From NCBI GenBank assembly GCA_041394265.1, contig JAWKIO010000005.1, positions 4,030,001-4,094,000 on the forward strand: DNA of 64,000 bases, written 5' to 3'. The notes beneath the pieces are model-generated. The model was not told the origin of the DNA. It saw nothing but the letters and a program-made list of their open reading frames with translations, and ran no database searches. Position numbers and translations under genes: made by a program. This DNA is from Acidimicrobiales bacterium (GTDB lineage: Bacteria; Actinomycetota; Acidimicrobiia; Acidimicrobiales; SZUA-35). Below are positions 39,283 through 49,573 of the stretch, piece by piece. Positions within the stretch are counted from its first letter, which is position 1. Each line of letters starts with the position of its first letter.

Positions 39283-41577
39283 ATGTCGCCGCATCCGTCG
39301 CACGCATCCTTCGAGGGCACCATCAATCGCACGATCGGGGAGTCGACGCCGTGGTGGCCCGAACCGGTGCTGCCGCCTGAGGGGTCGCCGAATGTCATCG
39401 TGGTGTTGCTCGACGACACTGGCTTCAGCCACTTCGGGTGCTACGGCGGCCCGATCGACACGCCGAACCTCGACCGCCTGGCCGAGCGAGGCCTTCGCTA
39501 CGCCAACTTCCACACCACGGCGCTCTGCTCACCGACGCGGGCCGCGCTGCTGACCGGCCGCAACCACCACTCGGTCGGCATGCAGGCGCTGTCGAACTTC
39601 GACACCGGGTTCCCCAACATGCGGGGCCACATCGCTCCGTCGGCGGGCACGTTGGCCGAGGTGCTGGGCGATGCCGGCTACGCGACCTTCTGTCTCGGCA
39701 AGTGGCACCTCGCCCCGATGCGAGAGGCCTCGGCCGCCGGTCCATTCCGCAACTGGCCGTTGGGCAAGGGCTTCGACCGGTTCTACGGCTTCATGCAGGG
39801 CGAGACCGATCAGTTCCACCCCGAGCTGTACGCCGACAACCATCTGATCGACGCACCCGGCGGTCCCGACGACGGCTACCACCTGTCGGAAGACCTCGTC
39901 GATCAGGCGATCACGATGATCCAGAACCAGCACTCGCTCGTGCCGGAGCGTCCGTGGTTCACCTATCTCGCGTTCGGTGCCACCCATGCGCCGCACCAGG
40001 CGCCCGCCGACTACCTCGCCAAATATCGGGGTCGGTTCGACGAGGGCTGGGACGTCTGGCGTCAGCGGGTGTTCGAACGCCAGCTCGAGCTCGGCATCAT
40101 CCCTCCCGGCACCGATCTCGTTCCTCGCAACCCGGGCGTCGAGGCGTGGGATGACCTCAGCGACGACGAGCAGCGCTTCGCTTGCCGTCTCCAGGAGGCG
40201 TTCGCCGCCTTCCTCGATCACACCGATGCCCAGATCGGTCGGCTCCTGGACCGGTTGGAGCAACTCGGCATCGCCGACAACACCATGGTCGTCGTCGCTT
40301 CCGACAACGGCGCCTCACAGGAGGGTCAGGCCTCGGGAGTGATGGACGAGTTCCGCTACTTCAACAATCTCGCCGAGGACCTGCCGGCTGCCTACGCGCG
40401 CCTCGACGACATCGGCACCCGTCGCAGCTTCACCAACTACCCGTGGGGGTGGGCCCAGGTCGGCAACTGCCCGGGCAAGCGCTACAAGCAGAACACGCAC
40501 GGCGGTGGGGTCCGAGATCCGCTGATCATCTCGTGGCCGAGTGGCATCCCCGAGGCGAGCCAGGGCGGGATCCGCCGCCAGTTCCACCATGTGATCGATC
40601 TGGCACCCACGCTCTTCGAGGCCATCGGCATCGATCCGCCCGCCACGCTGGGTGGGATCGAGCAACAACCGGTCGAAGGCGTGTCGATGCGCTACACGTT
40701 CGCCGCCGAAGCGGCCGACCCCGACGCCCATCCGACGCCGAAGTCGAGCCAGTACTTCGAGATGCGCGGCCACCTCGCCATCTGGTCGGGAGGCTGGAAG
40801 GCGGTCACCTTCCACCATCCTGGCGGGACCCTCGACGACGACACGTGGGAGCTCTACCACCTCGACGAAGACTTCTCCGAGTGTCACGATCTGGCCGCAA
40901 GCCAGCCCGAGAAGCTGGCCGAACTCCAGACCATCTTCTGGTCGGATGCCGAGAAGTACGGGGTCTTCCCGATCGATGAGCGGGGCCGCTTCGGCGGCGC
41001 GTTCGCCGGACATCCGGTGCCGGGTACCCCTCGAGCCCGCGATTCGTTCGTGTACTACCCGCCGATCGTCCGGATCCCCTCTGACGGCGCACCGGCGCTC
41101 GGCTCACGGGCGTGGTCGATGCGGGCCTCGGTGGATCGGGCCTCGGCCGATGCCGGCGGAGCGCTCTTCGCCTATGGCACCGTCAACAACGGGCTCACGG
41201 CCTACCTCGACGACGGCCACCTGGTCTACGAACACAACTTCTTCCAACACCGCACGTTCGTGCGCAGCGACGCACCGGTGCCGGCGGGCAGTTGCACGCT
41301 CGGCATCGACTTCGAACGGGTGCGCAGCGGTCCGGCCCGGGTGGTGCTGTCGGTCGACGACGAGCCGGTCGGCAACGGCATCGTGCCCGAGGTGTCGATG
41401 ATGATCTCGTCGGTCGGCCTCGACATCGGCCGGGCCACCGCGGGCGTCAGCGACCACACCACGGCGCCGGCGGACTTCGAAGGCACGATCGTGTCGATGC
41501 GCTTCGACACGCGTCGGGCCTACAGCAGCGATGACGAACTCGCGGCCGAGATCCGCACGGCCCTCGGCTCGCAGTAG
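39283..41577 (+). CDS. Type I arylsulfatase
   Basis: The 764-residue enzyme has the sulfatase signature CSPTRAALLTGR with C82 as the residue converted to formylglycine (CxPxR), metal-site residues in VVLLDDTGFSHFGCYG near the N-terminus, GKWHLAP, and VVVASDNGASQEGQ. The later half includes a beta-rich C-terminal domain. It hydrolyses sulfate esters. No clear signal peptide is seen, so it may be cytoplasmic or use a non-standard export signal. The gene converges on an FGE-type maturase, an expected pair because the cysteine must be oxidised for activity. Confidence 0.93.
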   Translation: MSPHPSHASFEGTINRTIGESTPWWPEPVLPPEGSPNVIVVLLDDTGFSHFGCYGGPIDTPNLDRLAERGLRYANFHTTALCSPTRAALLTGRNHHSVGMQALSNFDTGFPNMRGHIAPSAGTLAEVLGDAGYATFCLGKWHLAPMREASAAGPFRNWPLGKGFDRFYGFMQGETDQFHPELYADNHLIDAPGGPDDGYHLSEDLVDQAITMIQNQHSLVPERPWFTYLAFGATHAPHQAPADYLAKYRGRFDEGWDVWRQRVFERQLELGIIPPGTDLVPRNPGVEAWDDLSDDEQRFACRLQEAFAAFLDHTDAQIGRLLDRLEQLGIADNTMVVVASDNGASQEGQASGVMDEFRYFNNLAEDLPAAYARLDDIGTRRSFTNYPWGWAQVGNCPGKRYKQNTHGGGVRDPLIISWPSGIPEASQGGIRRQFHHVIDLAPTLFEAIGIDPPATLGGIEQQPVEGVSMRYTFAAEAADPDAHPTPKSSQYFEMRGHLAIWSGGWKAVTFHHPGGTLDDDTWELYHLDEDFSECHDLAASQPEKLAELQTIFWSDAEKYGVFPIDERGRFGGAFAGHPVPGTPRARDSFVYYPPIVRIPSDGAPALGSRAWSMRASVDRASADAGGALFAYGTVNNGLTAYLDDGHLVYEHNFFQHRTFVRSDAPVPAGSCTLGIDFERVRSGPARVVLSVDDEPVGNGIVPEVSMMISSVGLDIGRATAGVSDHTTAPADFEGTIVSMRFDTRRAYSSDDELAAEIRTALGSQ

Positions 41578-41600
41578 CGGCGTCGGGGAGCGGGGTCCGA

Positions 41601-42575
41601 TCAGACGGCGGCGTCGAAGGCGATGCGGAACCCGATGTTGCCGGTCGAGCTGTCGGGGGTGTTCGAGCTGCGGGCGTCGACCCGGTAGCGCCGGCAGTAG
41701 CTGGCGTGGCACAGGTACGAACCACCGCGCATGACCTTCGCCTGGCCGGTCGCCGGGCCCTGCGGATCGTCGACAGGGGATTGTTGGTACCAGTCCGCGG
41801 AGAACCAATCGCTGCACCACTCCCACACGTTGCCCGTGACGTCGTAGAGCCCGAACCCGTTCGGCGGATACGACCCGACGGGACTGGTGCCGCCCCAGCC
41901 GTCGGCAGCAGTGTTGTTCCCGGGGAAGTCGCCCTGGAACACGTTCATCATGTGCTCGCCGTCGGGTTCGAGTTCGTCGCCCCAGGGGAAGCTCGACCCC
42001 ACCCTTCCGCCACGGGCGGCGTATTCCCATTCGGCTTCGGTGGGAAGGCGGCCACCTGCCCATTCGCAGAACGCGAGCGCATCATTCCAGCTGATATGGA
42101 CGACGGGGTGGTCGAGTCGGGCATCGATCGAGCTGTGCGGACCCTCGGGATACCGCCAGTCGGCGCCGATCACCTCTCGCCACCACGGAGCGGCAGCGAC
42201 ACCCCGTGTTGCAGGGAAGTCGTGGGGCAGGAGCCCACCGAAGACGAACGAACTCCCGAATCGCTCCGCTTCGGTGACGTAGCCGGTGTCGTCGACGAAC
42301 CGAACGAAGTCATCGTTTGTGACCGTGTGGGTGGCGATGCGGTACGTCGATAGTCGGACGGGATGTACTGGCCCTTCGCCGTCGGCGTGGTAGCCGGGGG
42401 AGCGGGCACCCATCGAGAATCCGGTGGCATCGATGGTGATCAGATCGGTCGACCACTCGCCGCTGGTGGGGCGGGGCGAAGACGGGGCTGGTGGGGCTGG
42501 GCTCGGCGTGCGTGTGGCGTCGAGGACGCTCGCCTCGGAGCGATCGTCGGCTGACGGCCCACAGCAGCTGCTCAT
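41601..42575 (-). CDS. Formylglycine-generating enzyme (sulfatase-modifying factor)
   Basis: The 324-residue protein has the FGE-sulfatase fold. The copper-binding cysteine pair is in GGSYLCHASYCRRYR near the C-terminus, a hallmark of true FGE, with VVHISWNDALAFCEWAGGRLPTEAEWEYAARGG and DVTGNVWEWCSDWF before it. The protein begins MSSCCGPS, a cysteine-rich start found in actinobacterial FGEs. It oxidises the sulfatase cysteine to formylglycine with O2. It is convergent with the sulfatase gene (23-bp gap), and its substrate is probably the product of that gene. Confidence 0.93.
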   Translation of the reverse strand: MSSCCGPSADDRSEASVLDATRTPSPAPPAPSSPRPTSGEWSTDLITIDATGFSMGARSPGYHADGEGPVHPVRLSTYRIATHTVTNDDFVRFVDDTGYVTEAERFGSSFVFGGLLPHDFPATRGVAAAPWWREVIGADWRYPEGPHSSIDARLDHPVVHISWNDALAFCEWAGGRLPTEAEWEYAARGGRVGSSFPWGDELEPDGEHMMNVFQGDFPGNNTAADGWGGTSPVGSYPPNGFGLYDVTGNVWEWCSDWFSADWYQQSPVDDPQGPATGQAKVMRGGSYLCHASYCRRYRVDARSSNTPDSSTGNIGFRIAFDAAV

Positions 42576-42626
42576 GGCCTCACTGTGCCCGGTCGAGGGA
42601 GACTCCTCAACCTCGATCGATGATGG

Positions 42627-45355
42627 TCAGTCCGACGTCGGCGAGGCGGACGAAGGGTGTGTGGCCAGCAAACGATCGGGTGGGGCAGGGGAGGCGTAGA
42701 GAAAGCCCTGCGCGGCCTCGATCCCGATGGCGGCGACACGGTCGGCTTGTTCCGACGTTTCGACACCCTCGGCAACGACCTTCACCCCGAGGTGCTGGCC
42801 AGTCGCCATCACCATCTGCATCAGCGGCGTGGCCCCAGGGTTCTCAACGGTCGCTCGATCGATCTTCAACACGTCGATCGGCAGATCCTCGAGCCGGGCC
42901 AGCATCGAGTACGCCGTCCCGAAGTCCTCGACGATGATGCGGATGCCTGAGGCACGCAGGCGGTCCAGCTTCTCGATGACGTCACCCGAGCCACGAATGA
43001 TGGAGTTCTCGCTGACCTCGATGCCAAGGCGCGCCGGATCGACGGCGTGGGCTCGCATGGGTTCGAGGACCATCTGCTCGAGGTCGGGCGACATCAGCGA
43101 GCGGGGTGACAGGTTGACGCCGACGCGGACACCGCGGTGCACGTCATCCTCGTCCCATCGGACCAGTTGGGCGGCCACCTGATCGAGGACCGAGGCGTCG
43201 ATGGCGACGATGAGCTCGCTGCGCGCTGCGACGGGGAGGAACACCGACGGGTCGACGGGAGGCTCGCCGGGACGCTCCCACCTGATCAGTGCCTCGAAAG
43301 CGAGCACCGCACCAGTACGGACCTGGATGATCGGTTGGTAGTGCAGGGCGAGCTCACCTGCGCCGAGGGCCGAGCGAAGCTCGTGTTCGAGTTGGTCGAG
43401 CCGGGCCGCGGTCATCAACAGCTCATCGGTGCACAGCACGATCTCGCCGCGACCCTTGGCCTTCGCCTCGTATACGGCGAGGTCTGCCTCGCTGAGCATG
43501 GTCGACACCGACGTGTCTCCAGAGGAAGTGGTGGCGATGCCGATGCTGCTCCCGAGCGTGAGCGTGAGTCCGTCGACGTCCATCGGAAGGGCAAACGACC
43601 GACGGGCGCGCTCGGCAATCTCGATGGCTCGGTCGGGTGAGGTGACACCGGGAGCGATGATCACGAATTCGTCGCCACCGAGCCGCCCGACGACGTCGCC
43701 CGGCCGCACGACCTCTGCCAGGCGCCGGCTCACGATGCCAAGAACGGCGTCGCCAATGGCGTGTCCGTGGTGATCGTTGACCGCCTTGAACCGTCGAGAT
43801 CGAAGAACAGCAGGGCCAAGCACTGTTCGACTCGGGGATGGGCCAACTCATTGGCCAGCGTGGACAGGATCGCTCGCCGGTTTGCGCACCCGGTGAGCGG
43901 ATCGTGGGTGGCTTCATGGGCGATCTGATGTCGCAGTTCGACGGCGTTCGCCATTGACGCCGTGAGGGTCTTGACCGCGTGCTGCAGCGACGCTCCGAGC
44001 TGTCCGGTGGCCGACTGGGTCAGCGACGGGTCGTCCAGGTTGCCGGCGGCGATGGCGCGGGCTTGGCGTTCGGCGAGTTGGAGATGTTCGGCCGCTTCGT
44101 CGAGCGCCGATGACGATTCACGGATCTCGTCGGGCATCAGGCCAAGATCCGCGTCGCGGTAGCGGGTGCCGTCGCGGATTGCTCGGGCCTTGTTGGCCAG
44201 TGCCGAGATCGGCTTCGTCGTTGCGTGGTGGGCGGCGACGAGCAGCACGAGCGACACGAATGCAAGCGTGCCGAGGGCCAGCAACGAGTTTCGGTAGTCG
44301 ACGGCGGCGCCCTCGCCGAACGCAGCTGCAGCCGACGTGGCATCATCGCCCGCTGCCTCGACCAGTGCTGCGTAGCGCTCGACGGTCACCGAGCTGTCGG
44401 TGAACACCTGGTTGAGCAGATCGAGGTCCTGGAGCAAGTCGGTGATGGATGCTCCGCCGATGCTCGATCGGCCGCCGTTGGCAACGAGGTCGGCGACGCC
44501 GGCATCGAAGCGCTTGATCTCGTCCGAGCCGGTGATGGAGAGAATGGCGTCGAGTGTTTCCGAGCCAGTCCGTGCGTTGCGTTCGACCTTCGCCATCGCG
44601 TGGCGACGCAGCGCTCGCCGTTCGATCAGATGCTCGATGTTCTGGTCGGTGTCCCACGTGGCCGCCAACTGGATCTGGTAGAACTCGACGAACTCCGCCG
44701 ACATCGCTGAGCGTGCGGCGGTTGCGCCATCGAGCACCCGAAGCGCCACCATGAGATCGGCTGCGCTGTCGAGTTCGCCGATCACGGTCATCAGGTCGTC
44801 GAACTTGCGCTCGCCGAGGAGCGCGAGCACCGAATCGATCTCGTAGTAGCGCTCGCCGATCGCTTCCAGAGGAGCGACCGAGTCGCTTCGTAGCAGTGAA
44901 AGGTCGTGGGCGACGTTTGGCAGTTCGAGGTCGCCGGTCAGCTGGTCGACCTCGGCCTGGCTGGTCGACAGCTCTGCCTCGACGTCGATGCCCGACAGGG
45001 ATTCGACGACGTCGCTGGTCATCCCGAGATCCTCGATGCCTCGCATGACCAGGACCCAGTTCTGTTCTGCCACCAGGCTCGACCGCAGCTCGGTCAGCTG
45101 CACCAGGCGGTCGACACCCACCTCGACGGTGCGCACCCGCTCACGGTCGTCGCGAGCCTTCTTGGCGTCGGCCACCAAGGCGACGGCGGCGGTGGCGAGG
45201 GGTACGAGCACGAGCAGGGCCAGGATCCAGCTCATCCGATAGTGCAGGCGCGTCGAGGCGGCAGGCTGCGGCTCGACGGCGCGACGATCACTGGGTGGGG
45301 TGAGCACTGGCCCGAGCATCGGCAGCACAGCAGCAGACTTGACAAGGCGATTCAC
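42627..45355 (-). pseudogene. GGDEF-EAL cyclic di-GMP receptor/enzyme interrupted by a one-base frameshift
   Basis: One gene is split into two frames. The upstream frame encodes a membrane helix (LHYRMSWILALLVLVPLATAAVALV), a long periplasmic helical sensor, a second membrane helix (LLALGTLAFVSLVLLVAAH), a HAMP-like segment and the start of GGDEF, ending LLFFDLDG. The other frame continues KAVNDHHGHAIGD, GGDEFV, then a full EAL domain with EALIR, NLSPRSL and a catalytic-loop variant EDFGTAYS (DFG, with E before it in place of the usual D) and EGVET. The joint (43790-43791) has GGTTCAAGG where GGTTTCAAGG would keep the frame, so one T is missing. Either a real mutation or a sequencing error is possible. 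The start is uncertain (GTG 45355 or ATG 45319). Confidence 0.85.
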
Positions 45356-45410
45356 CCAATCCGGTCGCGACCGAGCGCCGAGCTCTCGGGGTGGCGGTCG
45401 TACGTGTTGA

Positions 45411-46241
45411 TCAGGGCATTCGGTGCGCGTGATCGGCCTTGATCGCATCGAGGCGACGCTCGACCAGCGGGATGAACTCGGCGGGATGCGTCAGGATCCA
45501 GAAGCGCTCGTTGCGGACCGCATCGAGGACGAGCTCTCCCACATCTGCGGGGTTCATGCCTCGCTCCAGCTCACTCGTGAGGCTTGTCCAGAACCGCTCC
45601 TCCTGCTCGCTGGTCTCGTGCTCCGGGAGCTCGGTCGGACGGTTCCGGCTGCTGGTGGTGATGTCGGTATCGACCGGGCCGGGACACAACACGCTCGCCC
45701 GCACCGGGGACTTGGCGATCTTCAGCTCGATGCGCACGGTGTCCATCAGCGCAACGACGCCGTGCTTTGCCACGTGGTAGGCGCCGAGCACTGGACCCGA
45801 GAGCAGACCCGCCATCGACGAGGTCGCCGTGATGTGGCCCTCGCCCTGGGCCTTGAGAATCGGCAGGAACGTACGGACGCCATAGATGACGCTCCACAGA
45901 TCGACGTCGATCACCCACTTCCAGTCGTCGAGCGACATCTCGTCGACAGCGCCTCCGATGCCGATCCCTGCGTTGTTGGCGACGACATGGATCGACCCGA
46001 ACTCGTCGAGTGCGGCGGTCGCCAACTCCTGGATCTGCGACTCGACGCTCACGTCGGTGGGCACGCCGATGGCCCGGTGCCCGGCCGACATCATCGCTGC
46101 GACAGCGGCATCCAGTCGATCACGCTCGATGTCGGCCATCACGACCGCCATGCCGGCGTCGGCGAAGGAGTGAGCCATCGCCAGCCCCATCCCGCTCGCT
46201 GCCCCGGTGACCACTGCCGTCTTCCCATTCACGTCGTACAT
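45411..46241 (-). CDS. Short-chain dehydrogenase/reductase
   Basis: The 276-residue protein is a classical SDR. It shows TGAASGMGLAMA as the cofactor motif, ADIERDR (Asp after strand 2, suggesting NAD), NNAGIGIGG, ATSSMAG with the catalytic serine, and YHVAKHGV as the Tyr-Lys pair. The C-terminal third lacks the FabG ending and is longer than usual. The substrate is unknown. It lies upstream of the frameshifted GGDEF-EAL gene on the same strand and is divergent from a PPOX-fold gene. Confidence 0.87.
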   Translation of the reverse strand: MYDVNGKTAVVTGAASGMGLAMAHSFADAGMAVVMADIERDRLDAAVAAMMSAGHRAIGVPTDVSVESQIQELATAALDEFGSIHVVANNAGIGIGGAVDEMSLDDWKWVIDVDLWSVIYGVRTFLPILKAQGEGHITATSSMAGLLSGPVLGAYHVAKHGVVALMDTVRIELKIAKSPVRASVLCPGPVDTDITTSSRNRPTELPEHETSEQEERFWTSLTSELERGMNPADVGELVLDAVRNERFWILTHPAEFIPLVERRLDAIKADHAHRMP

Positions 46242-46315
46242 GGCGGCATCTTTGCACGCGCCCGCCGGCCCCGATGACTACGTTGGTGGTATCTCGACGA
46301 CGGGGAGGGACTCGG

Positions 46316-46822
46316 ATGGAGCATGAGCACACGACCGACCGGCCGGTGATGCCGGAGGGCTACGGCGTCCCGACCACCGACGAAGGCTTGCTGTCGTGGG
46401 ATCAGGTCGTGGAACGGCTCGCCACGTCGACCCAGTATTGGATGGCCACGACCCGACCCGATGGCCGGCCGCATGTGGTGCCGCGATGGGGCGCCTGGAT
46501 CGACGGTCATCTGTGGTACGACGGTTCGCCCGACACCCTGCACGCCCGCAACCTCGCCACGAATTCTTCGTGTGTGCTGCACCTCGAAGACGGCTGGCAG
46601 GCGGTGATCGTCGAGGGAACCTCCGGTCCGACCGACCCACCCGGTCTCGAGTTCGGTGCACGAATCGCCGAAGCGTTCACCTCCAAATACGGGGCGAAGG
46701 GTTACTCGCCTGAGCCCGATGCATGGGAGGGCGAGGCGTCGGGCGGCCTGATGAAGTTCACCCCGAAGAAGTCGATGGCCTGGTTCGATTTCCCGAACGA
46801 CGTCTCTCGATTCACCTTCTGA
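46316..46822 (+). CDS. PPOX-fold flavin/F420-binding protein
   Basis: The 168-residue protein has the pyridoxamine-phosphate-oxidase split-barrel core: YWMATTRPDGRPHVVPRWGAWIDGHLWYDGSPDTLHARNL, then SCVLHLEDGWQAVIVEGTSG. Actinobacterial relatives bind F420 or FMN and reduce or bind small ligands. GGGGAGGGA at 46302-46309 gives the ribosome site for the ATG at 46316. It lies 5 bases upstream of the Hsp70-propeller gene, so the two are probably co-transcribed, but no functional link is visible. Confidence 0.8.
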   Translation: MEHEHTTDRPVMPEGYGVPTTDEGLLSWDQVVERLATSTQYWMATTRPDGRPHVVPRWGAWIDGHLWYDGSPDTLHARNLATNSSCVLHLEDGWQAVIVEGTSGPTDPPGLEFGARIAEAFTSKYGAKGYSPEPDAWEGEASGGLMKFTPKKSMAWFDFPNDVSRFTF

Positions 46823-46827
46823 GTCGC

Positions 46828-49524
46828 ATGGGGTACCGGCTCGGCGTCGACCTCGGCACGACATGGACTGCCGCGGCCGTCGCTCGAAGCGACGACGCCG
46901 GTTCGGGGCCGGCCAACGTCGCCATGCTGCGCCTGGGAACCCGCTCGGCCGAGGTCCCCACGGTGGTGGCGTGGCTCGAGGACGACACCACCGTCGTTGG
47001 TACCGCAGCGGAGCGGCGCTCGCTGACCGAGCCCGCTCGCGTGGCGCGGCAATTCAAACGGCGATTGGGTGATCCGGTGCCGCTGATCGTCGGTGGCAAG
47101 CCACGATCGGCGGAATCGCTGATGGCCGTCATGCTCCGCCACGTGGTCGACACCGCCACGGCAGCTGAGGGAGCGTCTCCCGACGAGATCGTGCTCACCC
47201 ACCCCGCCAACTGGGGGCCCTACAAGATCGAACGATTCCGACAGGTCTTCCAGCTCGCTGGCGTTCCCGACGGCGAGATCGTCGCTGAGCCCGTCGCTGC
47301 AGCCCGCCACTACCTGCGCGAACATCACCTCGACGTCGGCAACACCGTTGCGATCTTCGACTTCGGTGGCGGCACCTTCGACGCCGCCCTGCTGCGACGG
47401 ACCGCCGATGGGTTCGAGGCAGTCGGCGAAGCCAGGGGTCTGGAACAGCTCGGCGGTATCGACCTCGACGAGAGCATCCTCCATCACGTCCTCGTGTCTG
47501 CGGCCGTCGATCTCGGGTCACTGGACGACACGCCGAGCAACTGGGCTGCTGTCGACCGTCTCCGCCACGAATGCGTTGCGGCGAAGGAAGTGTTGTCCGA
47601 CGACACGGTTGCCGTGATCCCGGTGATGCTCCCCGAGGTACACACCGAAGTACGCCTGACCAGAACCGAGTTCGAGTCGATGATTGGGCCGGCAATCGGC
47701 GACGCTGTCAATCTGATCGAGGCGACCATTCGCGACGCAGGCCTCGAACCTTCCGGTGTTGCCGCCGTGCTGCTCGTCGGTGGGACGAGCCGTATTCCCT
47801 TGGTCAACCAACTGGTGGCAGCCCAGCTGCAGGTCCCGGTGCTCTCCGACGTGCACCCCAAGCACGCCGTGGCGATGGGATCGGTCACGGCACCCGTCGG
47901 CGGGCTACTGGACCGGACGCTTGGCCCTGTCTCGTCGTCCTGGCCTCAGCCGTTGGCCGGCGGGGTCGAGGCGAGCGCCTCCGTTGCGCCAACGGCCGAG
48001 CCCGACCCTACGCCGGTGGAAGCGGTAGCCGTCACGCCTGCCGCAAGCGGCCAGTACACGCCCGTCGGGAGCGGGACGGGCGGCGTCGAGCAGACCTCCG
48101 GTGGCGAGGCGGTCGTGCAGCCGAAAGGTCGGTGGATCTTCGCAGCTGTCGTCACCGCCCTGGCCATCGTCGGGGGCCTGATCCTTCTCAACCGAGGCAG
48201 CGACCCGACCGACCCCGGTGACTCAGCTGCGACCTCGCCGGCGGTGTCCTCGACGATCGGCGATGAGACGACGTCGTCGGCGCCAGAGACCACAACGCTG
48301 CCGGAGACCACGACGACGGAACCGACCACAACGTCCACCACGGGCGCTCCGTCGCCGCCGAGTGACGGGTCCGGGATGCTGGAGTGGATCGGTGTCGATG
48401 AGATCGGCCAGATCGGCTCCCCCGTCAGCTCGTCCGACGGATGGTTCGCAACCCCGGGCCCGGCGTCGCTTCCAACGGTGGCATGGGAGACCGACATCGT
48501 CGGCCGGGCCGGAACGGCGGCAGGAGGGGGGATGGTCTTTGCGATGGTGCCCTCCGGCGAACGCGCCTACGAGCTCGTTGCCTTCGACGCTGCATCGGGA
48601 GCACGCCTCTGGAGCGACCAGCCGACGGGCACGTGCTGCACCAATCTCGTGCTGACGGATCGGACCGTGGCGACCGTCACCACCGATCGCGGCCCCGAGC
48701 TACGTTTCCTCGAACGTTCGAGCGGTGCTTTGATCGATGCTCTTCCCATCGACGACCTTTTCACCAATCTGCCCGCCGACGCCGCGTTCACCGAGTTCGA
48801 ACTGGCCCAGAGCGTCGTCCCTCACCGTCTGGCAATCGAGCGAGGTGCGGCCTTCGTCGTCGGTTCGACCACCGGCGACGGTTCGTTCGTTGCCGCGATC
48901 GATCTCGGAACAGGAACGACGCGGTGGTCGCACTACGACCCGACGACCTCGGTCGTCCCGTCAGTGTTCCTCGATGCCTCGGTTGTGCTCGTGGCGGACA
49001 CGGACTCGGTGACAACGCTCGACATCGCCACCGGCGACGTGCTGTGGACCACCGACGCCCTGAATCGAGATCGAATCGAGCACCTCGACGCCGGTGTCGT
49101 CATGAGTATCGACGAGGGCTACGAAGCGAACACGGGCTTCGATGCTCGTTCCGGGGTCGAAGTGTGGGCGGTGCAGCAGCGCTTGGTGTCCGACATCGCC
49201 AGTGACGGCGAGCAGTTCATCCAACTGAGTGCGTCGACGGGCACGTTGGAGGCTCGAAGTATCGCCACGGGCGACCTCGTCTGGAGTGTGGCCACCTCGA
49301 CCGCGATCGACTGGGGACAGCTCGCCATCGCCGGCGATCTCGTCTACGTGGTCGGACGAAACGGAATGGTCTCGGCCCACGCGTTGGCCGACGGGTCGGT
49401 GCGTTGGAGCGGGCAGGTCGACGGGTTGGGCGAGCGAGACCAGTCGTACGTCTACCTCGCCGTCGCCGAGGACCGGCTGGCAGTCGTCGAGGACGACCTC
49501 CTACGCGTCACCACCGCCAACTGA
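46828..49524 (+). CDS. Hsp70-like ATPase fused through a membrane helix to a PQQ-type beta-propeller domain
   Basis: The 898-residue protein has an actin-like Hsp70 ATPase at about 1-375, with VDLGTTWTAAAVA, IFDFGGGTFDAALL (phosphate 2) and AVLLVGGTSRIPLV. A Pro/Ala/Gly linker follows, one transmembrane helix at about 434-455 (IFAAVVTALAIVGGLILL), a Thr/Ser/Glu-rich stalk (about 460-505) and an extracytoplasmic domain (about 510-898) with repeats such as GDVLWTTDA, GDLVWSVATS and DGSVRWSGQ, as in PQQ-like beta-propellers. No Hsp70 substrate-binding domain is present. It is not a chaperone of the usual type; it may sense an external ligand and signal through ATP turnover, which is inference. 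Function unknown. Confidence 0.8.
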   Translation: MGYRLGVDLGTTWTAAAVARSDDAGSGPANVAMLRLGTRSAEVPTVVAWLEDDTTVVGTAAERRSLTEPARVARQFKRRLGDPVPLIVGGKPRSAESLMAVMLRHVVDTATAAEGASPDEIVLTHPANWGPYKIERFRQVFQLAGVPDGEIVAEPVAAARHYLREHHLDVGNTVAIFDFGGGTFDAALLRRTADGFEAVGEARGLEQLGGIDLDESILHHVLVSAAVDLGSLDDTPSNWAAVDRLRHECVAAKEVLSDDTVAVIPVMLPEVHTEVRLTRTEFESMIGPAIGDAVNLIEATIRDAGLEPSGVAAVLLVGGTSRIPLVNQLVAAQLQVPVLSDVHPKHAVAMGSVTAPVGGLLDRTLGPVSSSWPQPLAGGVEASASVAPTAEPDPTPVEAVAVTPAASGQYTPVGSGTGGVEQTSGGEAVVQPKGRWIFAAVVTALAIVGGLILLNRGSDPTDPGDSAATSPAVSSTIGDETTSSAPETTTLPETTTTEPTTTSTTGAPSPPSDGSGMLEWIGVDEIGQIGSPVSSSDGWFATPGPASLPTVAWETDIVGRAGTAAGGGMVFAMVPSGERAYELVAFDAASGARLWSDQPTGTCCTNLVLTDRTVATVTTDRGPELRFLERSSGALIDALPIDDLFTNLPADAAFTEFELAQSVVPHRLAIERGAAFVVGSTTGDGSFVAAIDLGTGTTRWSHYDPTTSVVPSVFLDASVVLVADTDSVTTLDIATGDVLWTTDALNRDRIEHLDAGVVMSIDEGYEANTGFDARSGVEVWAVQQRLVSDIASDGEQFIQLSASTGTLEARSIATGDLVWSVATSTAIDWGQLAIAGDLVYVVGRNGMVSAHALADGSVRWSGQVDGLGERDQSYVYLAVAEDRLAVVEDDLLRVTTAN

Positions 49525-49573
49525 GCGGTCTCGTCCGGCTGCCGGCCGCTCGGTGGCTCCGCGACCGTGCCCG

